Part shown: in pieces, positions 51,642 to 60,927 of the stretch | Position numbering within the stretch: the stretch's first letter is position 1 | How the letters are laid out: each line of letters opens with the position of its first letter | NCBI RefSeq assembly: GCF_029873215.1 | Contig: NZ_CP123620.1 | Span: 3,224,001-3,288,000, forward strand | Direction of reading: 5' to 3' | Source of the DNA: Nocardioides sp. BP30 | Lineage (GTDB): Bacteria; Actinomycetota; Actinomycetes; Propionibacteriales; Nocardioidaceae | Length of the DNA: 64,000 bases | Notes under the pieces: generated by a model | Database searches by the model: none | What the model was told of the DNA's origin: nothing | What the model saw: the letters and a program-made list of their open reading frames with translations, nothing else | Translations under genes and position numbers: made by a program

Positions 51642-54600
51642 GTGAACCCCACATGGGTCGGGAAGCGAAGCAGGAGGCTGGCGACGTTGCTCGGCGCCGG
51701 TGCCCTCCTGCTCACCCCACTCGCCGCGACGCAGTCGGCGACCGCCGCCACATCGGTCACCCCCGCTGCGACCACCGCACCCTCCACCGCCACCTCCGAC
51801 ACCCTGCCGGACCCCACCAAGGAGGGGCCGTTCGGTTGGAACGTCGTCCAGGAGGTCAAGCTCGGCGTCGCCGACATCCAAGAGCCCAACTCCAGCGGTG
51901 CGGCTCCGACGGTCGGCAGCAACCAGGCCGAGGAGCAACTCGAGATCAGGGGCCAGCTCTACACCCCTGACTACAGCAAGCGGACGACGCCGTCACCGCT
52001 GATCTTCATCGTGCACGGCAACCACGGCTCCTGCGACGTCTCCGCCCCCACGGGGACGACGACGCCGACCTGCACGGTCTACAAGCACAACGAGTCCGGC
52101 TACGCCTACCTCGGGCAGAACCTGGCGACGTGGGGCTACACGGTCTTCTCGCTCTCGCAGGACCAGCTGATGCTTCGCCAGGACTCGAACATGGGCAAGG
52201 GCATGCACGCGCGCCGCATGCTCATCGCTGCCGCCCTGGACGCGCTGACCAAGGCGAACCAGCCGGCCGGCCTCCCCGATGATGCCCACACCACCGTCGG
52301 CACGACGCTGTCCGGTCACCTCGACATGTCCCGGATCGGCCTGATGGGCCACTCCCGCGGCGGCGACGCGGTGGCGAACTTCCTGGACTACAACCGGATC
52401 CGCACCGACGGTCCGCGCTACCCCATCCGCGGCGTCATCTCCCTCGCGCCGGTCGACTACGAGCGCAAGGCGCCGTACGGCATGCCGTTCATGTCGATCC
52501 TGCCGATGTGTGACGGCGACGTGTCAAACCTGCAGGGTGCGCGGCTCTTCGAGCGCAGCCAGTACATCAACCCCAACGACCCCTTCCCCCGGATCCAGGT
52601 GGAGCAGCTGGGCGCGATCCACAACTGGTACAACTCGGTGTGGTACGCCGACGGCGGGGCCGACGGCCAGGCCAACAACGACGCGGCCTGCGGCAACTCC
52701 TACCCCTTCGCGGCGAACAACGTGCACCCGCACAACCTCCGCCTGAGCGGGGCCGCCTATGCGACCACGGACATGACGAAGGCGATCGGCACCGCCAGCC
52801 CCGACCCGTCGCTGAGCGACCCGACCAAGAACTACCTCATCGACGACAACAACCTGCTCGACCCCACCAAGGACACCAAGATCTCCGGTGACCCCTCGTT
52901 GATGGGCGATCAGGAGAAGCTCGGTCTGGCCACGATGGCAGCGTTCTTCCGCCGTTACGTCGGTGGCGAGGGTGCCTTCGAGCCGTACATGACCGGCGAG
53001 CTGTCCGACACCACCACCGGCAAGCAGGTGCCCACCACCGCCTGCCCGACCAGTGCCAGCGGTACGGCGATCCCGTGCAACCAGCGGGTCAACACCACCT
53101 ACTTCGGCGCGCCGACCGAGCGCACCGACGTCATCGACCCCGAGGTGCAGAACCCGCTCACCGAGAACGCCCTCGGAGGCACGCTGAGCGGCAGCGGCTT
53201 CGCCGACGCCTACGCCCAGTCCCCGGGCGTCTCGCCGAAGCCGGCGGCCACCGCCACCGGCTACGACTGGTGCAACCCGGAGCCGACGGACTTCGCCCCG
53301 GCGCAGCTCGGCATGGCCGGCCTGCCCACTGCCGCCAAGCCCTGCCCGCTGCCCGATGCCAACACCGGCCTCGGCGGCCAGAACAACGGCATGCGGGAGA
53401 ACTCGCCGGTCAACGAGTCCTACGGCCGTCAGCTCGCGCTGGCCTGGGACCCGAGCTCGACGGCGAAGCTGGACGCCCAGATCCCGTCCGCCTCGCAGGA
53501 CATGAGCGGCTACAAGGCCCTGGCCATGGACGCGTCGGTCAACTTCTTCGACCTGCGCAACCCGGGTGCCGACAACCGCGGCAACAGCACCAAGGACACC
53601 ACCTCGACCGGCTGCACCACGGCGCTGCCGTGCTGGCCCAACGAGAAGCCCACGTCCTACGACCCGACGTCGACCACGCAGAACTTCAAGATCGTCCTCA
53701 CCGACACCGAGGGCCACAGCGCCTCCGTCGACGCGGGTGACCCCCGCTGGGGCAACGCTCTGCACATGTCGACCGGCACCAACACGCCGAACACGCACAT
53801 CGTGCTCGACCAGATCCGGGTGCCGCTGACCGAGTTCACCGCTCAGGGTGTCGACGTCAGCAAGGTCGCCGGCCTGGAGCTGCAGTTCGGCGTGGCCGGT
53901 ACGCCGACCTCGGGCTCGATCCAGCTGGCTGACGTCCGGTTCCAGGAGACGGCCACGGGCTCGCAGATCCTGTCCGACGGTGCCACCAAGGCCGACGGTG
54001 CCGGCTACGGTCCCGACGCCACGACGGACCCGGCGACGTACCTGAACGCCTACGACGCCGCTCCCGGTCACGAGCAGCTGCTCGACATCGTCAACAACGC
54101 CAAGCAGAACACCACCTGGACCGTCGACGACGACAAGAAGCAGTGCCCGAACGCCCAGTTCACCCACATCCAGGACGCGGTCAACTACGCCCAGCCCTGG
54201 GACACGATCGTGGTCTGCGCTGGCGTGTACCAGGAGTCCTCGACGCCGAGCTCGAGCACCTCGAGCCCGACGGCCAACGGCTCCACCAACGGCCTGACCA
54301 TCAACAAGCCGCTGAAGATCAAGGGCGCCGGCGCCGACAAGGTGACCATCGAGCCCGACCAGTCGGTCGACTCGCTGGCCGGCCAGGTCCCGGACCTGCG
54401 TGACGGCGGCGGCAACGTCATCACCGTCTCGCGTCAGTCGCTGGGCTCGACCGACACCAACGAGATGTTCGTCGACATCTCGGGCGTGACGGTGACGGCC
54501 GGCAACACCTGGGCCGAGGCCGGCATCGCCTACTTCCAGGCCGCCGGTCGGATCTCGAACTCGGTCGTCGGTCCGATGAAGGTCGCCGCGACCGCCGACG

Positions 54601-55862
54601 AGCTGGCCGATCACCCGCACGGTTGGGGCATCGTCAAGACCGGGTGGGTCCAAGGTGCCGGGCCCGGCACCGTGGAGAGCGAGCTCACCGTCGCCAACAG
54701 CGTCGTCCAGGGCTACCAGTCCGGCGGCATCCTGTTCGACGGAGCGCGTGGCAAGGACGGCAGCGCGGACAACCTGGTCCGCACCGGCATCCGCAACCAC
54801 GGCTACGTGAGCAACACCGTCGTGAAGGGCAGCTCCAGCAGGCTCTTCCCGCAGACCGGCATCCAGTACACCTCCGGCGTGACCGGCTACGTGAACGGCT
54901 CCCGGATCACCGGGAACTTCTACAAGGCCGACCCGTCGAAGTCGTACGGTCTGCTGCTCACCGACGCCGGCACCGACACCACCGGTGCGCTGGTCGGCTC
55001 CGCCGACTCGATCACCGGCAACGGGTTCGCGGTCTACAACGCCAACGCCGACAAGAGCGCGGTGCGGACGGGTGCTCCGTTCGTCCTCACCGGCAGCTAC
55101 CTGGGCAACCCGGCGCCGATCTCGGGCGGCCCGGCCGACCCGAGCACCGGCACGGAGGCGATCTCCGGGGTGGGCACCGACAACAAGGCGACTGTCACGC
55201 TGACCAGTCGCTCGAGTGTCCCGCTCACCACGTCGCCCACGACGTACGGTGCGACGACCGACAAGGCGCCCAGCGCCGCGCTGATCGATCCGGCAGCGGG
55301 TTCGACGCTGTCGGTCGGGAAGCCGGTCTTCCCGCTGGCTCGCGGTCTGGACGACTTCGCGGTCGCCTCGGCCACCCTGCTGGTCGACGGCACACCTGTC
55401 GAGACCGAGTCGCAGGCGCCCTACCAGTTCGCCTGGACCCCGAGCGCGGCGTACGCCGGCAAGAAGGTCACCCTCGCCACGACGGTGACCGACTCGTCCG
55501 GCCAGTCGACCACCTCGGACCCGGTGACCGTCTCGGTCGCCAAGGTGGGCACGACGACGCCTGTCACCCCGACCGCTCCGGTGATCCACGTCGACAAGGT
55601 GCAGCGGACCAAGAAGGGCACGGCGAAGATCACCGTGACCGTCAGCGGTCCGGGCACCGTGTCGCTGTCGGGCAAGGGCATCGTGCACAAGTCCAGGAGC
55701 GTGAGCACGACCGCCACGCTGGTGGTCAGGACCAAGGGCAAGCTCCGCCACAAGCTCGTCAAGCACCACAAGGTGAAGGCGACGGTTGTCCTCACCTTCA
55801 CCAGCAGCGCCGGAGCCACGGCGTCCCTCGAGGGGACGGTGCCGCTGGTCAAGCGTAAGTAG
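51642..55862 (+). CDS. secreted multidomain hydrolase with beta-helix and Ig-like domains
   Basis: 1406 residues from GTG at 51642 (AAGGAG upstream). Signal peptide: VNPTWVGKRSRRLATLLGAGALLLTP, cleaved near ATQSATA. An alpha/beta-hydrolase occupies about 60-470: HGNHGS (H125), and GHSRGG with Ser238. After a beta-rich middle (about 500-830) comes a pectate-lyase-like right-handed beta-helix from about 835 (CPNAQFTHIQDAVNYAQPWDTIVVCAGVY) to 1150, then an Ig-like domain (about 1215-1305) and a Lys-rich C-terminal beta-sandwich. Probably attacks an extracellular polyester or polysaccharide ester; substrate unknown. Ends at a terminator. No anchoring motif seen. Confidence 0.85.
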   Translation: MNPTWVGKRSRRLATLLGAGALLLTPLAATQSATAATSVTPAATTAPSTATSDTLPDPTKEGPFGWNVVQEVKLGVADIQEPNSSGAAPTVGSNQAEEQLEIRGQLYTPDYSKRTTPSPLIFIVHGNHGSCDVSAPTGTTTPTCTVYKHNESGYAYLGQNLATWGYTVFSLSQDQLMLRQDSNMGKGMHARRMLIAAALDALTKANQPAGLPDDAHTTVGTTLSGHLDMSRIGLMGHSRGGDAVANFLDYNRIRTDGPRYPIRGVISLAPVDYERKAPYGMPFMSILPMCDGDVSNLQGARLFERSQYINPNDPFPRIQVEQLGAIHNWYNSVWYADGGADGQANNDAACGNSYPFAANNVHPHNLRLSGAAYATTDMTKAIGTASPDPSLSDPTKNYLIDDNNLLDPTKDTKISGDPSLMGDQEKLGLATMAAFFRRYVGGEGAFEPYMTGELSDTTTGKQVPTTACPTSASGTAIPCNQRVNTTYFGAPTERTDVIDPEVQNPLTENALGGTLSGSGFADAYAQSPGVSPKPAATATGYDWCNPEPTDFAPAQLGMAGLPTAAKPCPLPDANTGLGGQNNGMRENSPVNESYGRQLALAWDPSSTAKLDAQIPSASQDMSGYKALAMDASVNFFDLRNPGADNRGNSTKDTTSTGCTTALPCWPNEKPTSYDPTSTTQNFKIVLTDTEGHSASVDAGDPRWGNALHMSTGTNTPNTHIVLDQIRVPLTEFTAQGVDVSKVAGLELQFGVAGTPTSGSIQLADVRFQETATGSQILSDGATKADGAGYGPDATTDPATYLNAYDAAPGHEQLLDIVNNAKQNTTWTVDDDKKQCPNAQFTHIQDAVNYAQPWDTIVVCAGVYQESSTPSSSTSSPTANGSTNGLTINKPLKIKGAGADKVTIEPDQSVDSLAGQVPDLRDGGGNVITVSRQSLGSTDTNEMFVDISGVTVTAGNTWAEAGIAYFQAAGRISNSVVGPMKVAATADELADHPHGWGIVKTGWVQGAGPGTVESELTVANSVVQGYQSGGILFDGARGKDGSADNLVRTGIRNHGYVSNTVVKGSSSRLFPQTGIQYTSGVTGYVNGSRITGNFYKADPSKSYGLLLTDAGTDTTGALVGSADSITGNGFAVYNANADKSAVRTGAPFVLTGSYLGNPAPISGGPADPSTGTEAISGVGTDNKATVTLTSRSSVPLTTSPTTYGATTDKAPSAALIDPAAGSTLSVGKPVFPLARGLDDFAVASATLLVDGTPVETESQAPYQFAWTPSAAYAGKKVTLATTVTDSSGQSTTSDPVTVSVAKVGTTTPVTPTAPVIHVDKVQRTKKGTAKITVTVSGPGTVSLSGKGIVHKSRSVSTTATLVVRTKGKLRHKLVKHHKVKATVVLTFTSSAGATASLEGTVPLVKRK

Positions 55863-55879
55863 CACCTCAGCAACAGCGG

Positions 55880-55916
55880 AGGGCCCCGGCGGCGCGATCA
55901 GCGTCGGCGGGGCCCT
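55880..55916 (+). terminator. rho-independent-like terminator
   Basis: AGGGCCCCG (55880-55888) and CGGGGCCCT (55908-55916), perfect 9-bp stem, 18 bases after the secreted-protein stop, followed by TCGTCG. Serves the convergent MFS gene as well. Confidence 0.75.
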
Positions 55917-55939
55917 TCGTCGTCGGCCGAGGGGCACCG

Positions 55940-57409
55940 TCAGTCGGCGTGCTCGTCGGCGCTGCGCGAGTCGGTCAGGGTCAGCGCCCCACCGATCGCG
56001 ATCACCCCCACGACCGCGGCCAGGACCGCGTAGGTCACCCGCTCGCCGTGGAAGAAGCTGGCCACCAGGGCGGAGCTCCAGGTGCCCGTCGGCAGGGAGG
56101 TGGTGACCAGCGCGGCGATCAGGGTGCCGACCAGGGCGGTGCCGACGCTGGTGCCCACCTCCTGGGCGGTGTCGTTGAGGGCGGCGCCGATCGAGGTGCG
56201 GTTGCTCGGCATCGCGTCGACCAGCGCCACCGCGCAGATCGTCATCACGGTCCGCAGTCCGGCGGTCATGACCACCATCGAGATGGCGATCGCGAGGTAG
56301 CCGTGCTCGACGCCCCAGGCCATGCCAGCCAGGGCACCGGCGAGGAGAACGCCACCGACGACGCACGCGATGCGGTGTCCGAAGCGCTTGATCAGTCCTT
56401 CGGAGAACGGCGTGGCGACCAGCATGGTGGCGATCATCGGCAGGTTCGCCAGACCGGCGCGGACCGGCGACCAGCCGTAGGCGTACTGGAAGTGCAGGAT
56501 CAGGCCGAACATCACGCTGGCCATCGCGATCGACGTGCCCGCCTGGGCGATGGTGGCGCCCCGGACGGTGCCGTTCGCGAAGAGGGTGAGGTCGAGCATC
56601 GGCGACGCCGTACGGCGCTCGTGCCAGACGAAGGCGAGTCCGGCGAGCACGGCACCGGCGATGGACGCCAGGGTGGCGGCCGAGGACCAGCCATGGTCGA
56701 CGCCGGAGGTGGCGGCGTAGCACGCCAGGCCGATGGTCAGCACGCTCAGCGCGGCACCAGGCAGGTCCAGGGCGTCGTCGGTCAGGCCGTCGCGGTCGTC
56801 GGGGGCGACGCCGCGCCACACGCCGATGCAGGCGATCAGCGCGATCGGAGCGTTGACGACCAGCAGCCACTCCCAGCGGATGTGCGCGAGCGCGGTGCCG
56901 CCGAGGACCGGGCCGAGGATGAAGCCGGACATGCCGACGATGATCATCACCGTCATCGCGCGCATCCGCAGCGCCTTGTCGTCGAAGAGCCGGAAGACCA
57001 GCGAGTTGGTGATCGGCGCCATGGCCGCCGCCGCGATGCCGAGGGCGGCCCGCAACGCGATCAGCTCGCCGGAGGTGTCGACCGCCACCACCAGGAGGCT
57101 GATCAGACCGAACAGGGCGAGCCCGACCAGCAGCACCCGGCGACGACCGAAGCGATCGGCCACCGAGCCGGCGGTCAGCAGCAGACCGCCGAAGGTCAGC
57201 GAGTAGGCGCCGGTGACCCACTGCAGCGCGGTGGTGCCGCTGCCGAGGTCGCGCCCGATCGTGGGCAGCGCGATCGAGAGGAGGGTGTTGTCGACCATCT
57301 CGACGAAGAAGGCCAGACAGAGCGCGGCCAGCGGGATCCACGCCGCGCGCAGGGACGGATAGGTGCGCGACCCTGGACTGGTCGCGACGGTGGTCGTGGT
57401 GGTGCTCAT
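55940..57409 (-). CDS. MFS transporter, EmrB/QacA (DHA2) type
   Basis: 489 residues, ATG at 57407-57409, fourteen helices. VDNTLLSIALPTIGRDLGSGTTALQWVTGAYSLTFGGLLLTAGSVADRFGRRRVLLVGL holds motifs D1 and A; DDKALRMRAMTVMIIVGMSGFILGPVLGG is the motif C region. Proton-driven multidrug efflux. It lies downstream of the MerR-SDR genes in the same direction with a 166-bp gap, so it may be part of a MerR-controlled response. Confidence 0.92.
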   Translation of the reverse strand: MSTTTTTVATSPGSRTYPSLRAAWIPLAALCLAFFVEMVDNTLLSIALPTIGRDLGSGTTALQWVTGAYSLTFGGLLLTAGSVADRFGRRRVLLVGLALFGLISLLVVAVDTSGELIALRAALGIAAAAMAPITNSLVFRLFDDKALRMRAMTVMIIVGMSGFILGPVLGGTALAHIRWEWLLVVNAPIALIACIGVWRGVAPDDRDGLTDDALDLPGAALSVLTIGLACYAATSGVDHGWSSAATLASIAGAVLAGLAFVWHERRTASPMLDLTLFANGTVRGATIAQAGTSIAMASVMFGLILHFQYAYGWSPVRAGLANLPMIATMLVATPFSEGLIKRFGHRIACVVGGVLLAGALAGMAWGVEHGYLAIAISMVVMTAGLRTVMTICAVALVDAMPSNRTSIGAALNDTAQEVGTSVGTALVGTLIAALVTTSLPTGTWSSALVASFFHGERVTYAVLAAVVGVIAIGGALTLTDSRSADEHAD

Positions 57410-57575
57410 CGGGGGCTCCTCGGGTACGGCGCCGATCGGTCTGACGGCGTGACCCCGACGCTAGGCGGGCGCGGTTTCAGGGCGGCTTCACGTCGGCTTC
57501 ACGGCGCCTTCAGCGGGTTGGCGGCTCCTCGCTGCCCTCGGGCCCGGACTGCGCGCATGAGAGTCGGGTCCAGCG

Positions 57576-58025
57576 TCAGGCCGTGGCCCGGCGCAGCGTC
57601 CCCTCCAGCTCGGGGAGCACTGCCTGCACCCGCCGGTCGGCGACCGCCTCCGCCTCCTCGTCCCGGGCGGCGCGGGCATCCCACAGCGCCGCCTTCGCCC
57701 GGAGGTAGCGCAGGTGGACCCGCAGCGTGGCGATCTCCTCCTCGACCCGCTCCGCGTGCTGCAGCAGCAGGTCCCGCTGATCGCCGGCGCGGTCCGGGCC
57801 GGCGACCCGGTTGGCCTGGTAGACCCGCATGTCCTCGATGCTCATCCCCATCGCCCGCAGGCACGCCAGCACGCCGAGCGCCTCCACGTCCGCCTCCCGG
57901 TAGCGGCGGTGACCGCTGGACGCATCGCGCGGGACCGGGCCGATGAGCCCCACCTGCTCGTAGTAGCGCAGGGTCGGCTCGCTGAGACCCGTACGCCGTG
58001 CGACCGCCTGGATGGTGAGTGCCAT
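57576..58025 (-). CDS. MerR-family regulator
   Basis: 149 residues, ATG at 58023-58025. HTH: LTIQAVARRTGLSEPTLRYYEQVGLIGPVPRDASSGHRRYREADVEAL, then a long dimerisation helix and a C-terminus with AALWDARAARDEEAEA. No metal-binding Cys pair, so it is a small-molecule type (like the regulators of YHDM/SDR genes). The promoter before it matches that before the SDR gene, so it probably activates both. Confidence 0.92.
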   Translation of the reverse strand: MALTIQAVARRTGLSEPTLRYYEQVGLIGPVPRDASSGHRRYREADVEALGVLACLRAMGMSIEDMRVYQANRVAGPDRAGDQRDLLLQHAERVEEEIATLRVHLRYLRAKAALWDARAARDEEAEAVADRRVQAVLPELEGTLRRATA

Positions 58026-58063
58026 GGGTCCACTAGAGACGACCTCAAGCGCTTGAAGTCAAG
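58026..58063 (-). promoter_or_regulatory. MerR-type promoter of the merR gene
   Basis: Minus strand: TTGACT (-35, 58057-58062), 19-bp spacer centred on the palindrome CCTCAAGCGCTTGAAG, TCTAGT (-10, 58032-58037), then six bases to the ATG. A 19-bp spacer is typical of MerR-activated promoters; the short distance predicts a leaderless mRNA. Confidence 0.75.
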
Positions 58064-58072
58064 ACCGCGTCG

Positions 58073-59056
58073 TCAGCCGATCAGTCCGAGCTCGCGCAGG
58101 CTGGCGACGGTCTCCGCAATCGTCTCGCCGACGGGCCGCGGCCGGAAGGCGAGCTCGGCCTTCGCCCGGTCGTTGTGGATCGTCAACGCGGTGGGCTCCT
58201 CGCCCGGCGCCTCGGTGACGGTCGCGGAGGTGCTCGCGGCCTCGTGCACCAGCCGTGCCACCTCGCGATAGGTCAGCGAGGGACCGTCGGCGAGCAGGAG
58301 GTAGCGCCTGCCAGCGGCCTCGGAGACGTCCATGGCGGCGACGTGGGCGGCGGCCACATCGCGTACGTCGACGAGCCCGAACCGCTGCTTCGGCACGGTG
58401 GTGAGATGTCCCGAGGCCAGCCCCTGGACCAGCTGCAGCGAGGAGCGCGCCTCGGCGGTCAGGGCGGGCCCGAGGATGAAGGTCGGGTTGAGGGAGACCA
58501 GCTCCGGCGCGTCGGCGTACTGCTCGACGAAGTCCCACGCGGCACGCTCGGCGACCGTCTTGGCCATCGGGTACGCCGGCAGGCCCGGCGTCTCCGGGTC
58601 GGTCCAGTCGTCCTCGGTGTAGTCGCGCACCGGCTTGGGCGTGTAACCCACCGCCGCGAAGGAGGAGGTGAGCACGACCCGGCGTACGCCGGCCTCGCGG
58701 GCGGCCCGCAGCACGTGCAGCGCGCCGTCGCGGGCGGGTACGACCACCTCGGCCGGGTCGGTGGGCTGGATCATGGGCGTCGCCACGTGGTGGACGACAT
58801 CGCAGCCGGCCACGGCCGCCGCCCAGCCATCGGCGGAGGTCAGCGAGGCGAGAGCGATCTCGAGGTCGCCGTCGTCCGCCCCCGCCCGGGCCAGGGCGGA
58901 CCGCAGACCCGCCTCCCGGTCCGGCGAGCGCAGCGTCACGCGGACGCGCTCGCCCGACTGCAGCAGTCGCGCCGTCAGCCAGCTGCCCAGGTAGCCGTTG
59001 CCTCCGGTGACGAGGACGCGGCGGCCGGTGTGGAACTCATCGTGCTGTGTGGTCAT
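58073..59056 (-). CDS. NAD-dependent epimerase/dehydratase-family reductase (SDR)
   Basis: 327 residues, ATG at 59054-59056. VLVTGGNGYLGSWLTARLLQSG is the Rossmann motif; VVLTSSFAAVGYTPKP and YPMAKTVAERAAW give the Ser...Tyr-x-x-x-Lys triad (Y-P-M-A-K). Resembles dihydroflavonol-4-reductase-like or aldehyde reductases. It carries a MerR-type promoter matching that of merR. Confidence 0.92.
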   Translation of the reverse strand: MTTQHDEFHTGRRVLVTGGNGYLGSWLTARLLQSGERVRVTLRSPDREAGLRSALARAGADDGDLEIALASLTSADGWAAAVAGCDVVHHVATPMIQPTDPAEVVVPARDGALHVLRAAREAGVRRVVLTSSFAAVGYTPKPVRDYTEDDWTDPETPGLPAYPMAKTVAERAAWDFVEQYADAPELVSLNPTFILGPALTAEARSSLQLVQGLASGHLTTVPKQRFGLVDVRDVAAAHVAAMDVSEAAGRRYLLLADGPSLTYREVARLVHEAASTSATVTEAPGEEPTALTIHNDRAKAELAFRPRPVGETIAETVASLRELGLIG

Positions 59057-59094
59057 GGCACGACGAAACCTTCCCTCAAGCGCTTGAGGTCAAG
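59057..59094 (-). promoter_or_regulatory. MerR-type promoter of the SDR gene
   Basis: Minus strand: TTGACC (-35, 59088-59093), 19-bp spacer with CCTCAAGCGCTTGAGG (59074-59089 overlapping), TTTCGT (-10, 59063-59068), then six bases to the ATG. The layout is identical to the merR promoter. Confidence 0.75.
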
Positions 59095-59101
59095 CGCCGG
59101 C

Positions 59102-60292
59102 TCAGGCGTGCGGCGTGGCCTGCCCGTTCTCGTTCGCGGTGGTGCCGTTGGTCGAGGCGCCGGAGCCGGGGGCGAGCGCCGCCGGGCCCGAGCCGGAGCC
59201 CGAGCCGGAGCTGGAGGCCAGCCCGGTCATCACGGTCTGCAGGATCGTGGACCCCTGCGCGGCGAGCTGGGCGACCGCGTCGTTGAGCCCGTCGGTGCCG
59301 TTGAGGATGGTGAGGTTGGCGTTGGCCAGGCCGTCCGCAGCCGCCTTCATCATCTGCGGGAGCTGGGCGATGATCGCCTGGTCGAGCGCGATCCGGCCCT
59401 CGGCGGCGGAGGCCTCGGCCGACATCTTGGTGCGGTCGGCCTCCGCCTGAGCGAGGGTACGGATCCGCTCGGCCTCCGCCTCGGCCGGCTTGACGACCTC
59501 CGCGACCAGCTCGGCCTCGCGCAACTCGGCGTTCTTCGCCGCGACCTTGGCCTGCTCCTCCAGCACCGCCTGCTGCGCCTTCGCCGCCGCCAGCGGGCCG
59601 GCCTGCTCGGCGGTGGCCTGCGCCTGGTCGATCTGCGACTGGTACTCGGCCTGCTTCACCGCCGTCGCCCGGGCGTACTCGGCCTGGTTCTGCACCGAGA
59701 GCTGCTGCGCCTCCGCTGCCAGCTGGTCGGCCTGCGCCTGCGCGATCTTGGCGGCCTGCTGCACCGTCGCCTGGTGCGGCGCCGCCAGGGAGTTGATGTA
59801 GCCGCTGCCGCGGTCGTCGATGGACTGGATCTGCAGCGAGTCCACCACCAGACCGAGGTTGGCCATCTCGAGCTTGGAGGCCGAGAGCACCTGCTCGGCG
59901 AGCTTCTGCCGCTCGCGGATGATGTCCTCGACGGTCATCGAGCCCACGATCGAGCGCAGGTGCCCGGCGAAGATCTGCCCGGTCAGCACGCTCATCCGGT
60001 CCTGGTCGGCGAGGAACCGCTGGGCCGCCGCGGCGATGCTCGCGTGGTCCGAGCCGACCTTGAACGCGATCACGCCCTTGACCGCGAGGCCGATGCCCTG
60101 CTGGGTCACGCACGCCTCCTCGATCACCGCCTCCATCAGCGACAGCGTCAGGTAGGAGACGCGCCGGAAGACCGGTACGACGAAGGCGCCGTGCCCGGTG
60201 ACGATACGGAACGGCAACCGGTTGTCACCGCGGCTCTTGCCACCGGAGATCAACATCGCCTGGTCGGGCGCGGGGACGTGCCATCCGAACAT
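59102..60292 (-). CDS. SPFH/flotillin-like protein
   Basis: 396 residues, ATG at 60290-60292. The SPFH domain (about 1-180) includes VSYLTLSLMEAVIEEACVTQQGIGLAVKGVIAFKV, then a long Ala/Glu/Gln coiled coil (about 190-330, QLAAEAQQLSVQNQAEYARA and onward) and a Ser/Gly linker tail (SSSGSGSGSG). No N-terminal transmembrane helix; likely membrane-peripheral. Flotillins organise membrane microdomains. The NfeD-like gene just upstream fits the NfeD-flotillin pairing. Confidence 0.9.
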   Translation of the reverse strand: MFGWHVPAPDQAMLISGGKSRGDNRLPFRIVTGHGAFVVPVFRRVSYLTLSLMEAVIEEACVTQQGIGLAVKGVIAFKVGSDHASIAAAAQRFLADQDRMSVLTGQIFAGHLRSIVGSMTVEDIIRERQKLAEQVLSASKLEMANLGLVVDSLQIQSIDDRGSGYINSLAAPHQATVQQAAKIAQAQADQLAAEAQQLSVQNQAEYARATAVKQAEYQSQIDQAQATAEQAGPLAAAKAQQAVLEEQAKVAAKNAELREAELVAEVVKPAEAEAERIRTLAQAEADRTKMSAEASAAEGRIALDQAIIAQLPQMMKAAADGLANANLTILNGTDGLNDAVAQLAAQGSTILQTVMTGLASSSGSGSGSGPAALAPGSGASTNGTTANENGQATPHA

Positions 60293-60352
60293 GGAACACC
60301 TTCTTCTGATCGAGCTCCTGATCGAGCGTGTCGAGTTGCTGGGCTTGCGGAC

Positions 60353-60556
60353 CTAGCAGGCGATGACGTCGACCTGCCGGGGACCGCGGATGCCGATGAC
60401 GAGCACCGACGTACCGGGCTCGAGCGGCTCCTCCCCGAAGGCGATGAACCTCTCCGGAACGCCCTGGCTGTCAGCGACGATCTCGCCCGGCACGTCGTTG
60501 CCGGGGATGCGCAGGACCACCTCTGCCACCTGACCCACGAGGAAGTCGTCAGCCAC
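60353..60556 (-). CDS. short NfeD-like OB-fold protein
   Basis: 67 residues from GTG at 60554-60556, AAAGGGG upstream. VGQVAEVVLRIPGNDVPGEIVAD and PGTSVLVIGIRGPRQVDVI fit the C-terminal OB-fold of NfeD proteins. It lacks the transmembrane helices of long NfeD, but sits right upstream of the flotillin gene (60-bp gap), as in YuaF/FloT pairs. Confidence 0.75.
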   Translation of the reverse strand: MADDFLVGQVAEVVLRIPGNDVPGEIVADSQGVPERFIAFGEEPLEPGTSVLVIGIRGPRQVDVIAC

Positions 60557-60666
60557 GCCGTCGGGCCCCTTTCTGTCGTCGTCTGCTGGGGCCACCGTAG
60601 GAGACGACCCGCCCGTGCCGCCGCGGAATCACCAGGAACCCGCCACGGTGGCTCTCGGTTCTCACC

Positions 60667-60927
60667 GTGAGTCCCACCGCCGGACGCTACGGTGTGCCGG
60701 TGATCGCCGAGCCGTCGAAGCGTGCCGCCTGGTGGCGAGCCTTGCCTGTGCTGGCCGTGCTGCTCGTTGGTGCCGCGCTGACCGTTCGCGGTCCGGGACT
60801 GCTGCGCAGCGCCGGGATCGGTCTCGTCATCGGCGCGCTCTTCCGGAACTGGCGCCGCTGGGCCCGCGACGTCTCGGCCCGTGCCGCAGACACTCCGCTC
60901 CACCGAGGCGAGGTGGTGGACCGATGA
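60667..60927 (+). CDS. small two-TM hypothetical protein
   Basis: 86 residues, GTG at 60667 (GTG 60700 is an alternative). Helices RALPVLAVLLVGAALTVRG and LRSAGIGLVIGALFRN. Stop overlaps the next gene's ATG (ATGA), so they are coupled. Unknown. Confidence 0.55.
   Translation: MSPTAGRYGVPVIAEPSKRAAWWRALPVLAVLLVGAALTVRGPGLLRSAGIGLVIGALFRNWRRWARDVSARAADTPLHRGEVVDR

Noticed and set aside
52524..57341. 1605-codon minus-strand open frame
   Set aside because: It runs antisense through the secreted hydrolase and MFS genes; composition is Arg/Gly/Val/Asp-rich as expected from the high-GC reverse frame, and no domain is visible.
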